This document shows positions 1 through 8,768 of a DNA stretch of 64,000 nucleotides, in pieces (the first letter of the stretch is position 1; every line of letters begins with the position of its first letter). Under the pieces are notes generated by a model that had not been told where the DNA came from, made no database searches, and saw only the letters and a program-made list of their open reading frames with translations. The position numbers and the translations under genes were made by a program. The stretch covers positions 3,286,001 through 3,350,000 of the forward strand of contig NZ_CP066784.1 in assembly GCF_028751195.1 (NCBI RefSeq). The letters run 5' to 3'. The DNA comes from Alicyclobacillus sp. ALC3 (GTDB taxonomy: Bacteria; Bacillota; Bacilli; Alicyclobacillales; Alicyclobacillaceae).

Positions 1-1
1 T

Positions 2-1006
2 CCGTTTAACTTCCCGCTCAATCTCTCGATTCGCTCGGTGGCACCGGCTCTTGCCGCCGGCAACGGTGTGGTGCTCAAGCCCGACATGCAGACGTTTATG
101 TCTGGTGGCACCATCATCGCCAAGGTGTTTGAACTGGCTGGCGTCCCAAAAGGTGTGCTCAACGTCGTCGTCCCCGACATCGCCGAGGTGGGCGATGCCT
201 TTGTGGAACACCCGATTGCCGGGCTCATCTCGTTTACCGGGTCATCGGCGGTTGGCCGTCACATCGGCGAAATCTGCGGTCGGCACTTGAAACGCACAGC
301 GCTTGAACTCGGCGGTAACAACGTCATGATTGTGCTGGAGGACGCGGACATCGATGCCGCAGTAAGCGCAGCTGCGTTCGGGAAGTTCATGCACCAGGGG
401 CAAATCTGCATGTGTCTGAACCGGATCCTTGTCCATGAGTCAATCCACGACCAGTTCGTCGAACGGTTCGTCGAACACGCAAAGGGAATTCGCGCGGGGA
501 ATCCAGCGGACCCAAGTGTGAACATTGGCCCGCTGATCAACCAGAAGCAGGTTGACAAGGTACGTCGGTTCATCGAGTCGGCTGTAGCGGAAGGTGCGCA
601 CCTTGCGCTCGAAGGATCGATCGAGGGCAAGGTGGTATCACCGTACGTGTTTACCGACGTGAAAAACGACATGACTATCTGCCAAAACGAGGTGTTTGGC
701 CCCGTCGCGTCGATTATCTCTTTCTCCGATGTGGAGGAAGCCATCGCGTTCGCCAATCAGTCCGAAGGCGGTCTCAGCGGCTCAATCTTCACGGGCGCGA
801 CGGAGCGAGGAGTTCAAGTGGCGCAGCGCATCCACACTGGGATGATTCACATCAACGACCAGAGCATCAACGACGAACCGATTATCGCCTTTGGCGGCGA
901 GAAGGCGTCAGGCATCGGCCGCTTTGGCGGCGAGTGGACACTCCAAGAGTTCACAACAGTGAAGTGGATCTCAGTGCAAAGCGAGTACCGCGCCTTCCCC
1001 TTTTAA
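2..1006 (+). CDS. Aldehyde dehydrogenase, vanillin/benzaldehyde type, 5'-truncated by window edge
   Basis: NAD(P)-dependent aldehyde dehydrogenase that oxidises an aldehyde, probably aromatic, to the acid. The frame is open from base 2, so about the first 150 residues lie outside the window. The catalytic glutamate is seen in LELGGNN and the nucleophilic cysteine in GQICM. The motif FGPVASI and the C-terminal sequence FGGEKASGIGRFGGEW are typical of the family. The segment PFNFPLNLSIRSVAPALAAG resembles benzaldehyde and vanillin dehydrogenases (B. subtilis YfmT type), which would suit the aromatic catabolism seen elsewhere in the window. The substrate is inferred. The stop is followed by a degenerate region, not by an operon partner. 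Confidence 0.85.
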   Translation, partial: PFNFPLNLSIRSVAPALAAGNGVVLKPDMQTFMSGGTIIAKVFELAGVPKGVLNVVVPDIAEVGDAFVEHPIAGLISFTGSSAVGRHIGEICGRHLKRTALELGGNNVMIVLEDADIDAAVSAAAFGKFMHQGQICMCLNRILVHESIHDQFVERFVEHAKGIRAGNPADPSVNIGPLINQKQVDKVRRFIESAVAEGAHLALEGSIEGKVVSPYVFTDVKNDMTICQNEVFGPVASIISFSDVEEAIAFANQSEGGLSGSIFTGATERGVQVAQRIHTGMIHINDQSINDEPIIAFGGEKASGIGRFGGEWTLQEFTTVKWISVQSEYRAFPF

Positions 1007-1030
1007 CGAATAACGCGTTTCAGTAACGTG

Positions 1031-1279
1031 CTAGGCGCTCGGCGAGCGGTGCTGGACGACGGGCAGTTCGGTTAGGTTGCTGGCCGTCGCCAGCATCAGA
1101 TCGCGAAGCAGGCGCCCGGCTAGGTTCGTCGTCAAAATGCCGTTGCCTACGTAACCGTAGGCGCCAGCCTTTTGATTCGACTCGGCGAGCGCCCGCCAAG
1201 GCCCAGCGCTGTCCATCGACTCAACCCCAGCTAGTCCGCTCGACGCCATTGTACTTCGGCGCTTGATGCCCGGATACAA
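1031..1279 (-). pseudogene. C-terminal remnant of a FAD-dependent oxidoreductase (DAO family)
   Basis: An 82-residue frame that looks like the last part of a FAD-dependent amine oxidoreductase. GYVGNGILTTNLAGRLLRDL matches the conserved C-terminal FAD-binding segment of such enzymes (usual form GYVGDGV-TTNLAGR-LADL), and the following LTELP-HRSP matches their tail. The intact family has about 400-470 residues, and no N-terminal FAD Rossmann motif (GxGxxG) lies upstream on this strand, where the stay-green gene begins on the other strand. I read this as a decayed fragment. The first ATG is within the remnant and is probably not a real start. Confidence 0.5.
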
Positions 1280-1309
1280 TAGAGCGAACTCAAGTTTGGG
1301 GGGACGTTC

Positions 1310-1774
1310 GTGAAGCGACTGAAACCCGAAAAACTACACGTCCGGTTCACTTCGCCCGCTACACCAGAAGGACCACTGTTTCCACGCAAATACACCCTGA
1401 CTCACTCCGACAGAACAGGTGACTTGTACCTTACGGTTGGCACAGACTTCGACCGAAAACAAATCAGTGGCTGGTACGCACGGTTGCTGCGAGATGAAGC
1501 GCTTGGCGAGTGGCTGACGGACCGGAAAGGACACACGCTGCACATCTACGTTCATGTCAGCGGAGGCATCGCCATCGGAACAGCTAGATGGCGAAGCGGC
1601 ATCCTGCACAGAGAGATGCCGCTAGTTCTTGAAGCCATCCGCTACGCGGAACAGCACTTGGTTGAGTTGTTTCCAAGACTTGATTCGGCGCCTGTCACAG
1701 TGCACTTCCAGTCAAACTTCAAGAAGTACAACACCGTCGAAGCGTGGGGCTCCTTTGGCGACTACCGTCCTTAG
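1310..1774 (+). CDS. Stay-green (SGR) family protein
   Basis: A 154-residue protein matching the stay-green family (Pfam Staygreen). In plants its members remove magnesium from chlorophyll a; bacterial homologues occur in non-photosynthetic Bacilli, where the role is unknown. Family features seen here are PRKYTLTHSD near residue 26, GEWL near residue 66, and the C-terminal LEAIRYAEQ-HL followed by VTVHFQSNF and the W-G ending. The GTG start at 1310 is preceded by a GGGGGG-type ribosome binding site. The gene ends convergently, overlapping the MMPL gene by 4 bp. The next plus-strand gene begins only at 5942, so it seems monocistronic. Confidence 0.8.
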   Translation: MKRLKPEKLHVRFTSPATPEGPLFPRKYTLTHSDRTGDLYLTVGTDFDRKQISGWYARLLRDEALGEWLTDRKGHTLHIYVHVSGGIAIGTARWRSGILHREMPLVLEAIRYAEQHLVELFPRLDSAPVTVHFQSNFKKYNTVEAWGSFGDYRP

Positions 1775-3990
1775 CGATGACTCGCAGTCGCACCTGGCCA
1801 AAACGAGACACGGCCGAGAATCGCCGTGATGGCCGGAACGACGAACGGGCGCACGATGAAGGTGTCGAGCAGGACGCCGATGGCGGTGATGATGCCGAAC
1901 TGAACGAGAATTTGAATCGGCAGACTCGACAGAACCGCAAATGTACCGGCAAGAATTAAGCCAGCCGAGGTAATCACGCCGCTCGTCCGGCTAACGCCTT
2001 CACTGATGGCTTGGCGTAGCGGCATTCGCCAGCGCTCCTGCCAAATCCGCGAGACCATGAAGATGTTGTAGTCCTCGCCGAGTGCGACTAGGAACACAAA
2101 CGCGTAGAGCGGGATGGACCCCTGAATCGCAGTGGCGCCCATCAGGTAATGCAGCACAACCCAGCCAGTGCCAAGCGCAGAGAAGTACGACAGCAGCACC
2201 GTCGCCATGAGGTAGACCATCGCGACGACGGAGCGCAAGTAAAGTAGCAGTAAGACCGCAATCATCGCGATCACAATCGGGATCACGACGTGGGTGTCGC
2301 GGCTGGTCAACAGCTTTGTGTCCAACTGCGTCGCCGTTTCACCGGCGACCCAGACGTGACTGGCGGGGGATGCGACACCGCTTTGTGACAACGTCTGCTC
2401 AACCGCAGTTCGGATTTTCGGAATGTCGGCCATCGCTGCATTCGAATACGGGTCGGTGTTCAAGGTCACTTGAAGTTCCGAGACACCAGCCGAGACCTTG
2501 CTCTCTGTGGGCGCCGATACGGATGCCACAATCGGCAGTGTCTTGAGCTTGGACTTCACCGCGGATGCGCTGCCTTTGTCCATGATGACCTGTACTGGCG
2601 CCAAAGTGCCCTGTGAGAAGTGGTCAGCGAGTAGCGTGTAGCCTTGCCGAGACGGCATGTTTTTCGGGAATGAGGACAGAAGATTGTACGTCGTTTTAAT
2701 CTGCGTCGAGAACACAGCTAAAACAGCCAGAACAACGACGCTGACAGTGAGCACCGTCCACGGCCGGACAGATACCACTCGGCCGACAAAGCGACTAAAA
2801 CGCCCTGGTTCACCCGTTTTACGCGGTTGCGTCCGCTTCGCACCGCGCTTTGCCCGACGCTCCTCCCACATTGCTTCAGTCCGCGGGATGAATGGGAAGA
2901 ACGACGCGCGCCCGAGTATGGCGAGAAGCGCTGGCAACAGTGTGACGCCGGCAAGCGCCATCACGAAAATGGCGACGCTGAACGGAACTGCAAAGCGGTG
3001 TTCGGAGCCGACGCGGGCAAACAAGAGCGTAAACAGGGAGAGTACCACCGTAAGGCCGCTCATGGCGATGGCGCCCGCCGCGCCGCCGACGGCCTCGCGA
3101 ATCGCGACGAACTTATCCTTTACTTCGTACAGCCGCTCGCGGTAGCGTGCGACGAGAAACAGACAGTAGTCGGTGCCGGCGCCAAACAAGAGTACGGTCA
3201 TGATCGAGACGCCTTGAGCATCGACTGTGATGACTCCGGACTTCGCTAGCAGACCGAGTAGCGGGCTGATGACTCCGTAGGCGAACCCGACTGCGACGAG
3301 CGGTACAAACGCGAGAATTGGAGATCGGTAGAGGAGGATGAGCAGGACGAGAACGAGCATTGTCGTCGCTGCAAGCAGCGCAAAGTCTGCGTTCTTGAAC
3401 AGCCCTTGCGCATCCACTGCAATCCCGACCGGTCCCGTAATGCGCGCGTGGAGACCGGATGACGTGACGGATGGGTCGTGAAACGGGTTGGCCCCGACAG
3501 CAGACGAAATGCGCTGCTCCATGGCCGTCACGGACGACTGGAGTTCTGTCGTCGAAGCGCTGCCCTTGAAACTGACAGGTAAGACGAAAGTGGTCCCGTC
3601 TTTGGACTCAAAGCCCTTCAGAGCGACTGGGGGTAGGTTGTACACCGGCGGGATTGACATCTGGCCGGGGACTGGGTGTTGGTCGAGCGACTTGGCTGCC
3701 AACTGGATGTCGTGTAAGTCTGTCGCACTGAGGCCCGCCTTGTTGTACCAGACGACGAGCGCGGGCGTGCCGCTGTTCGTGGGGAACGCGTGCTTCAGCT
3801 TGCTTGCTGCGACAACCGACGGACTATTGTTTGGCAGGTTCGCTGCTGCGTTGTTTTCTTCTTTACTCACAGCGGGTGCGAGGACGGATAGGACCGCGAC
3901 GACGATTACCCACAGGACAAGCGTGATAAACCGCGTCTTTGGGCCTGCGACAATGCGACCCCACTTTGCAAACAACGACGAATTTTCCAC
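1771..3990 (-). CDS. MMPL/RND family transporter
   Basis: A 739-residue membrane transporter of the MMPL branch of the RND superfamily, which exports lipids, antibiotics or other amphipathic compounds using the proton gradient. It has two repeats, each an extracytoplasmic loop followed by a membrane bundle. The proton-relay GxxxDY motifs are seen as GAGTDYCLFLVARYRE near residue 270 and ALGEDYNIFMVSR near residue 640. An N-terminal membrane anchor covers residues 20-42. The GTG start at 3990 has an AGGAAGGA site upstream. It lies 18 bp after an ABC permease gene in a three-gene operon divergent from a TetR regulator, so it is probably a drug or lipid efflux component. The substrate is unknown. 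Confidence 0.9.
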   Translation of the reverse strand: MENSSLFAKWGRIVAGPKTRFITLVLWVIVVAVLSVLAPAVSKEENNAAANLPNNSPSVVAASKLKHAFPTNSGTPALVVWYNKAGLSATDLHDIQLAAKSLDQHPVPGQMSIPPVYNLPPVALKGFESKDGTTFVLPVSFKGSASTTELQSSVTAMEQRISSAVGANPFHDPSVTSSGLHARITGPVGIAVDAQGLFKNADFALLAATTMLVLVLLILLYRSPILAFVPLVAVGFAYGVISPLLGLLAKSGVITVDAQGVSIMTVLLFGAGTDYCLFLVARYRERLYEVKDKFVAIREAVGGAAGAIAMSGLTVVLSLFTLLFARVGSEHRFAVPFSVAIFVMALAGVTLLPALLAILGRASFFPFIPRTEAMWEERRAKRGAKRTQPRKTGEPGRFSRFVGRVVSVRPWTVLTVSVVVLAVLAVFSTQIKTTYNLLSSFPKNMPSRQGYTLLADHFSQGTLAPVQVIMDKGSASAVKSKLKTLPIVASVSAPTESKVSAGVSELQVTLNTDPYSNAAMADIPKIRTAVEQTLSQSGVASPASHVWVAGETATQLDTKLLTSRDTHVVIPIVIAMIAVLLLLYLRSVVAMVYLMATVLLSYFSALGTGWVVLHYLMGATAIQGSIPLYAFVFLVALGEDYNIFMVSRIWQERWRMPLRQAISEGVSRTSGVITSAGLILAGTFAVLSSLPIQILVQFGIITAIGVLLDTFIVRPFVVPAITAILGRVSFWPGATASHR

Positions 3991-4008
3991 GGACGAATTC
4001 CTTCCTCT

Positions 4009-4806
4009 CTAGGCGCGGCGCAAAGTGCGCGTAGCGGTGTAGACGGCAAACCCCAAAGTGATGCAGGCGAGGATTGCAATGGCGAGAGCCCCTTCAAGGA
4101 GCGGTCGCGTACTCCAACCTGTCTCAAGCACAGCACGCATCGCGTTAAACACGTACGTTGTTGGGTTAATGTGTGCAGCGATGCGCATCCAGTGCGCGTG
4201 GATCAGCGAGATCGGCACGAACGTATCGCTCAAGAACAAAAGCGGGAAGAAGATGAACGTTGCCGCTTGAGCAGCTTGACCGTTTTTCGACCGCAGCGCT
4301 GAAGCCACAGAGTAGCCGGCAAACGCCAGTCCCCAACCCGCAGCGTAAATGACCACGACAACTAGGCCGGCAAATCCGGTTGGGACGTGGAGACCCATTA
4401 GCCAGCCGACGAACAGAATCAGGATGGTTTGAACAACGAGCTGCAGCATTCCCGCAATCATGGGGGCGAGCACGAGCGCTGTGCGGGAAACAGGCGTCAG
4501 CCGGAGTTTTGTGAAGTAGCGGGTCTCGAGGTCTCTGACCAGTGCTTGACCGGAACTGCCAGCCCCACCTACCGCGCCTGACACGACGGCAACGGGCAGG
4601 ATGAAGTTCAGGTAACTTGCGCCGTGAAAACTCGGCATTGCCGCAATGCCACTGAGACCGCCCTGGTAGACAAACAGGAAGAACAAACTGATGACCAAGT
4701 TCGGGATGACCGCAAAGGGCACGCGCACTGTGACGCGCAGCGCCCGTCCAGTCAAGACAAAGACGTCGCGCAAGAAGTTTGCTGAGTATGGCTGTGTTGA
4801 CGTCAC
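4009..4806 (-). CDS. ABC-2 type transporter permease
   Basis: A 265-residue integral membrane protein with about six membrane segments, of the ABC-2/DrrB permease type. It should form the channel for the ATPase encoded immediately upstream. The central GAVGGAGSSGQALVRDLETRY region and the later FFPLLFLSDTFVPI stretch are typical of this family. The start codon overlaps the stop of the ATPase gene (ATGA), indicating translational coupling. With the ATPase it forms a two-component exporter like the daunorubicin DrrAB system. Location next to an MMPL gene and a TetR gene supports an efflux role. Confidence 0.88.
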   Translation of the reverse strand: MTSTQPYSANFLRDVFVLTGRALRVTVRVPFAVIPNLVISLFFLFVYQGGLSGIAAMPSFHGASYLNFILPVAVVSGAVGGAGSSGQALVRDLETRYFTKLRLTPVSRTALVLAPMIAGMLQLVVQTILILFVGWLMGLHVPTGFAGLVVVVIYAAGWGLAFAGYSVASALRSKNGQAAQAATFIFFPLLFLSDTFVPISLIHAHWMRIAAHINPTTYVFNAMRAVLETGWSTRPLLEGALAIAILACITLGFAVYTATRTLRRA

Positions 4807-5783
4807 GGTGAAGTCACCGCCTTCTCTTTGCCTTCCTGCGATGGGTGTTGGCCGTGTCCTGTCAATTCTAGAAAGACGTCGTCGAGCGTCGGGGGTGTAA
4901 CCTTCAAAGACGCCAACGCGATGTTTTTCTCCTGCAGGCGATTCATCAGTGAGCCAATCTCGTTCGCACCGTGCGGCACGATGAGTCGTACAACACCACG
5001 GTCGACAGTTAGGTCCTTGTAATGTGGTTGTAGCAGCGACACGACTTCAGCTATAGCGCTGGGGGACTCGGGCTCGACCTCAATCACGTCACGCTTCATT
5101 ATTCGCTTGAGGCCCGCGGGTGTATCTTCGGCAATGATTTCGCCGTGGTTGATGATCGCGATTTGGTCGCACAGCGCGTCGGCCTCTTCGAGGTACTGCG
5201 TCGTCAAAAAAATGGTCGTTTGGGACTCTCGGCCAATTTCTCGCAATAGGGACCAGAGGCTCATTCGGTTCATTGGATCAAGTCCCGTCGTCGGTTCGTC
5301 CAAAAACAAGATGGACGGTCTGTGCACGAGTGCAAGTGCCAAATCCAGACGTCGACGCATGCCCCCCGAATAGGTCCTCACGCGCTTGTTCGCGACTTCA
5401 CTGAGTCCAAACTGAGCAAGTAGTTCTGTGGCGCGGACCCTTGCCGCTTGGCGGTTCATTCCGAACAAGCGAGCCTGTAAGGTCAACAGTTCCCAGCCAG
5501 TCAGGAGCGGATCAACCCCTGTGTCTTGCAGTGCCACCCCAATTTGAAAGCGAATCTTGGTGTGGTCGCGGTTTACATCGTACCCCGCAACCGTGGCGCT
5601 TCCGGACGTTGGCAGCATGAGCGTGGTGAGAATTTGGATGAGCGTACTTTTCCCGGCGCCGTTTGGTCCGAGGAAGCCAAAAAGCTGGCCCCATCCCACA
5701 TGCATCGAAATTCCCCGCAGCGCGTACGCACCTCCGTATGATTTTTTTAGGTCGGTTACTTCCACGGCCCACGGAGACTGCAT
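4803..5783 (-). CDS. ABC transporter ATP-binding protein (DrrA type)
   Basis: A 326-residue ATPase that powers the adjacent permease. Walker A is GPNGAGKST, the signature is YSGGMRRRLDLA, and Walker B is ILFLDEPTTGLDP. A C-terminal domain of about 90 residues follows, as in DrrA-like drug exporters. The frame is open further upstream to 6008, but the start at 5783 is chosen because GGGGAGGT lies just before it and because the longer form would run through the operator and into the tetR coding region. It is the first gene of the ATPase-permease-MMPL operon. Confidence 0.92.
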   Translation of the reverse strand: MQSPWAVEVTDLKKSYGGAYALRGISMHVGWGQLFGFLGPNGAGKSTLIQILTTLMLPTSGSATVAGYDVNRDHTKIRFQIGVALQDTGVDPLLTGWELLTLQARLFGMNRQAARVRATELLAQFGLSEVANKRVRTYSGGMRRRLDLALALVHRPSILFLDEPTTGLDPMNRMSLWSLLREIGRESQTTIFLTTQYLEEADALCDQIAIINHGEIIAEDTPAGLKRIMKRDVIEVEPESPSAIAEVVSLLQPHYKDLTVDRGVVRLIVPHGANEIGSLMNRLQEKNIALASLKVTPPTLDDVFLELTGHGQHPSQEGKEKAVTSP

Positions 5784-5816
5784 TGGTGAAACCTCCCCTC
5801 TGTAATTGAACGTCAT

Positions 5817-5847
5817 CTTAATTATATATACCATATAGTTAATTAAG
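5817..5847. promoter_or_regulatory. Palindromic operator between tetR and the exporter operon
   Basis: A 31-bp AT-rich inverted repeat with arms CTTAATTA and TAATTAAG and inner TATA/TATA symmetry. It lies in the 158-bp divergent gap between the ABC ATPase start and the TetR start. TetR repressors usually autoregulate through such a site in the shared promoter region. The assignment to the neighbouring TetR is inferred from position. Confidence 0.6.
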
Positions 5848-5941
5848 TCTAGAGAGAACTTGGGTTGATCCAGATGTGTTACACTTAAGAGGAGTCCTTC
5901 CGCCAAAGCGCATCGGTGGACGCTTTTATGAGGTGAATTAA

Positions 5942-6571
5942 ATGCCAGAAGTCCGTGAACACAGAAAACCAGGACGGCCACCCTTGTCGAGCGTGTCAGT
6001 GCCGACACCAGACCGAATCCTCGACGCTGCCGCTAAACTTTTCTCGGAATCCGGCTATGACGGGGTCAGCATGGAACAGGTCGCGGACGACTGCGACGTG
6101 ACGAAGGCTGTGGTCTACTACCACTTTCAATCAAAAGCCAACTTATTTACTATGACGATGATTCGCTTGATGGAGACAATCCGCCAGCGCACGCTCGAAA
6201 TTTTGACGCGCGAGGATTCTCTTTACGAACGGTTGTTGCTCATCGCCAAGATTCGCCTGCGCATTGACACGCCGCTCGACTTTATCAATATCATGCGCGG
6301 TGGACTGACCGGTATCACGGAAGAGCAGATTCAGTCGATGCGCGAGGCGGAGGAGAGGCTGTTTCAGACGCTTGCGCAGTCGTTTGAGACGTCTACGGCG
6401 ACAGGGGAAATTCGCAAAGTTGACCCCGCGTTGGCCGCTCGCGTGTATATGGCGCTGTTAATGGTTGGGATGAACGAACACACCTCAGCGTCAGGGGAGC
6501 GACCGGACTCTGACCAGCGCGCTGAACAGTTGCTAGAGATGATGTGGGTTGGTGTGGGATTACAGAAGTAA
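5942..6571 (+). CDS. TetR/AcrR family transcriptional regulator
   Basis: A 209-residue repressor. The N-terminal helix-turn-helix is at about residues 22-70 (RILDAAAKLFSESGYDGVSM, then VTKAVVYYHFQSKANLF), typical of TetR proteins. The C-terminal ligand-binding domain is helical and divergent. A basic, proline-rich leader of about 20 residues precedes the DNA-binding domain. GAGGTG precedes the ATG. The gene is divergent from an ABC/MMPL efflux operon, so it probably represses that operon until an exported compound binds. The ligand cannot be told from sequence. Confidence 0.9.
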   Translation: MPEVREHRKPGRPPLSSVSVPTPDRILDAAAKLFSESGYDGVSMEQVADDCDVTKAVVYYHFQSKANLFTMTMIRLMETIRQRTLEILTREDSLYERLLLIAKIRLRIDTPLDFINIMRGGLTGITEEQIQSMREAEERLFQTLAQSFETSTATGEIRKVDPALAARVYMALLMVGMNEHTSASGERPDSDQRAEQLLEMMWVGVGLQK

Positions 6572-6642
6572 CTGCAGAGCAGGTGAGAACCCTGGACTGC
6601 CGCTGTTGTTGTCTGATCACTCGGTTCACGTGTGTCTCGAGC

Positions 6643-7344
6643 TTACCCGTGTGATGAACCAGCAAACACCTTTGCTAGTCCGAACGCCGCTGCAGCTGCG
6701 ACACCTCCGACGACTGCTGTCTGAACGGCACTCTTCCAAGGATTCACGCCAGTGAAACGCCCCTTGACGAAGCCGAAAATGAACAGCGCGACGACCGTGA
6801 TCACTACGGATGCGCTCAATGCTTCGTTTGCGCGGTGCAGAAAGATGTATGGAGACAATGGAATGACGCCGCCTACAACGTACGATAGCCCGATGGTGAT
6901 AGAACTGTTGCGGGCCCGCGTTGGGTTTGGCTCCTCCAAACCGAGCTCGAACTTCATCATGAAGTCAACCCACTTTTTCCGATCACGGCTAATCGCGTCC
7001 ACAGTGGACGCAACGCTTTCGTCAGGCACTCCCCAAGAACGCAGAACTTCCGAAACTTCTTCCTTTTCCCTCTCTGGGACTTCTTCAACTTCCCGTTCTT
7101 CTCTCGCTAGTTCCGAGAAGTAGTGCTCGCGGTCGGTGTGTGCGGCTAAATACCCACCTAGTCCCATAGCGATACAGCCCGCAGCGATTTCCGCCATGCC
7201 CGCAATGACGACCAGGCTGGTTTGGGACAGTGTGCCAGAGAGGCCGGCGGCGAGTGCGAATGGGACGGTGAGTCCGTCAGACATGCCTATGACAACATCG
7301 CGAATGAACTCGGACCCGGTGAAGTGGTGCTCTCTGTGCTCCAT
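6643..7344 (-). CDS. VIT1/CCC1 family transporter
   Basis: A 233-residue membrane protein of the VIT1/CCC1 family, whose characterised members move iron or manganese. The N-terminal HHFTGSEFIRDVVIGMSDGLTVPFALAAG is the family signature of the first membrane segment. The cytoplasmic acidic region around residues 75-105 (REEREVEEVPEREKEEV) corresponds to the metal-binding loop and is rich in glutamate. Three further membrane segments follow. The start at 7344 is chosen because GGAGGC lies 9 bp upstream; an in-frame codon at 7392 lacks such a site. It is monocistronic. Confidence 0.85.
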   Translation of the reverse strand: MEHREHHFTGSEFIRDVVIGMSDGLTVPFALAAGLSGTLSQTSLVVIAGMAEIAAGCIAMGLGGYLAAHTDREHYFSELAREEREVEEVPEREKEEVSEVLRSWGVPDESVASTVDAISRDRKKWVDFMMKFELGLEEPNPTRARNSSITIGLSYVVGGVIPLSPYIFLHRANEALSASVVITVVALFIFGFVKGRFTGVNPWKSAVQTAVVGGVAAAAAFGLAKVFAGSSHG

Positions 7345-7599
7345 CTGTCTCGGCCTCCAAGTAAGGGTATTCGATGTGATCGTGCCCCCCAAAATGAAAG
7401 CTTACTCAACATAAATTGGTAATGGCGAAGTGGAGGCCATGAGACAGACTAAAATTGACTAAGAGAGGGGTGTTTGTGTGCGATACGGCAGACCTTTCGC
7501 ACCCCTCACACTTTGACCGCGGACGTAATCAGCCGCAAAAGCGAGTAGAATGGGACTGAGGTGAGCAAAACGAACTAAAGGTTGGTGAGGGATATTATA

Positions 7600-7914
7600 T
7601 TGCGAGCCATCTTCCTATTCATTTTGGCTGGGGTGAGCGAAATCGGCGGCGGGTACCTCATTTGGCAGTGGTTGAAGAATGAGAAACCGCTGTGGGTGGG
7701 GATTGTTGGCGCCGCCATTATGATTCTCTATGGTGTCATTGCTACACGTCAAGAATTTTCCTTTGGCAAGACCTACGCCGCATACGGCGGTATATTCATC
7801 GTCATGGCGGTCCTTTGGGGATGGTTGATTGACAAACGGCTCCCCGACTGGAGCGAATGGCTAGGTGCAGGCATTTGTCTTGTCGGTGTCTTTGTCATGT
7901 TGCTGAAACGGTGA
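7600..7914 (+). CDS. ynfA: YnfA/UPF0060 family small membrane protein
   Basis: A small four-helix membrane protein related to the small multidrug resistance group; the family normally has about 108 residues. The motif KTYAAYGGIFIVMAVLWGWLID near the middle and the ending DWSEWLGAGICLVGVFVMLL are characteristic. The TTG at 7600 is favoured because GGTGAGGG lies about 8 bp before it. In-frame TTG (7582) and GTG (7585) codons upstream would add six residues but overlap that site. It converges with the DedA gene with only 5 bp between them. Confidence 0.8.
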   Translation: MRAIFLFILAGVSEIGGGYLIWQWLKNEKPLWVGIVGAAIMILYGVIATRQEFSFGKTYAAYGGIFIVMAVLWGWLIDKRLPDWSEWLGAGICLVGVFVMLLKR

Positions 7915-7919
7915 CCCTC

Positions 7920-8522
7920 CTACATTGCTTTTCCTCCTCTTTTACGCATTTTGATTCCAAGGTAAACGCCGATGAGAACGACCACTGCAATCATCGCGGG
8001 GACCAAGTACTGATGCAGCACTTGATGGTATCGAGACCATTCAATTCCGATATACTCACCAACGATGATGAAGGCGCTAGCCCAGACGACAGCGCTGACA
8101 GCATTATAAGTGGCAAATACCGCAAAGGGCATCTTGTTTATACCGGCCAAGTAGGGAATTAAGACGCGAATTCCGGCAATGAACTTTCCGAACAATACGA
8201 CCGGGTTACGGTATTTTCCAAATGTCGCATTGGCTCGGTCCAAGCGTTCGTTGGTGATACCGATGTACTTGCCAAAGCGCACTATTACAGGTCGACCAAG
8301 AAAACGTCCGATTCCGTATGCGATAGTTGAGCCTAAAATGTTACCGAGACTTGCCGATAGCAGCAAGGGGGTCAGTCTAAAGACGCCCCGTGTCCACTCA
8401 ATGCCGGAAATCGTCAGCGTTGTCTCCGCAGGAAACGGAATCCCGAGGTTCTCCATGAAGAGCATGAAGAACACACCAATGTAACCGTACTGCTGAATCA
8501 CGTTCTGTATATGAAACTGCAC
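7920..8522 (-). CDS. DedA family membrane protein
   Basis: A 200-residue DedA (SNARE-associated/VTT-like) membrane protein. The family is linked to proton-motive-force homeostasis, and some members flip C55-isoprenyl phosphate or phosphatidylethanolamine. Seen here are the N-terminal ENLGIPFPAETTLTISG, the central GRFLGRPVIVRFGKYIG, and the motif FGKFIAGIRVLIPYLAG, with the conserved R and P residues of the family. The GTG start has AGGAGG 6 bp upstream. It is monocistronic. Confidence 0.88.
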   Translation of the reverse strand: MQFHIQNVIQQYGYIGVFFMLFMENLGIPFPAETTLTISGIEWTRGVFRLTPLLLSASLGNILGSTIAYGIGRFLGRPVIVRFGKYIGITNERLDRANATFGKYRNPVVLFGKFIAGIRVLIPYLAGINKMPFAVFATYNAVSAVVWASAFIIVGEYIGIEWSRYHQVLHQYLVPAMIAVVVLIGVYLGIKMRKRGGKAM

Positions 8523-8768
8523 AGCGTGCCTCCTTCGGTTAACAACCCTGCTTTACCAAGGATGTCCAAGAAGGTGAACTTCCACAACAACAATTCCTCC
8601 CTGAATCGATGGAACGGTAGATACTGTGACTCCTTCGCCGGAAGTCACAATGCATGTGCATAACCACATCGACATCATCGGAGACAAATGTTCACGGGTA
8701 AAGTGAACTCGAGAGAGCTTTACAAAGTCTTTAGATTGTCTTAATGAACAGGGTAGAGGAGTGGTGAT

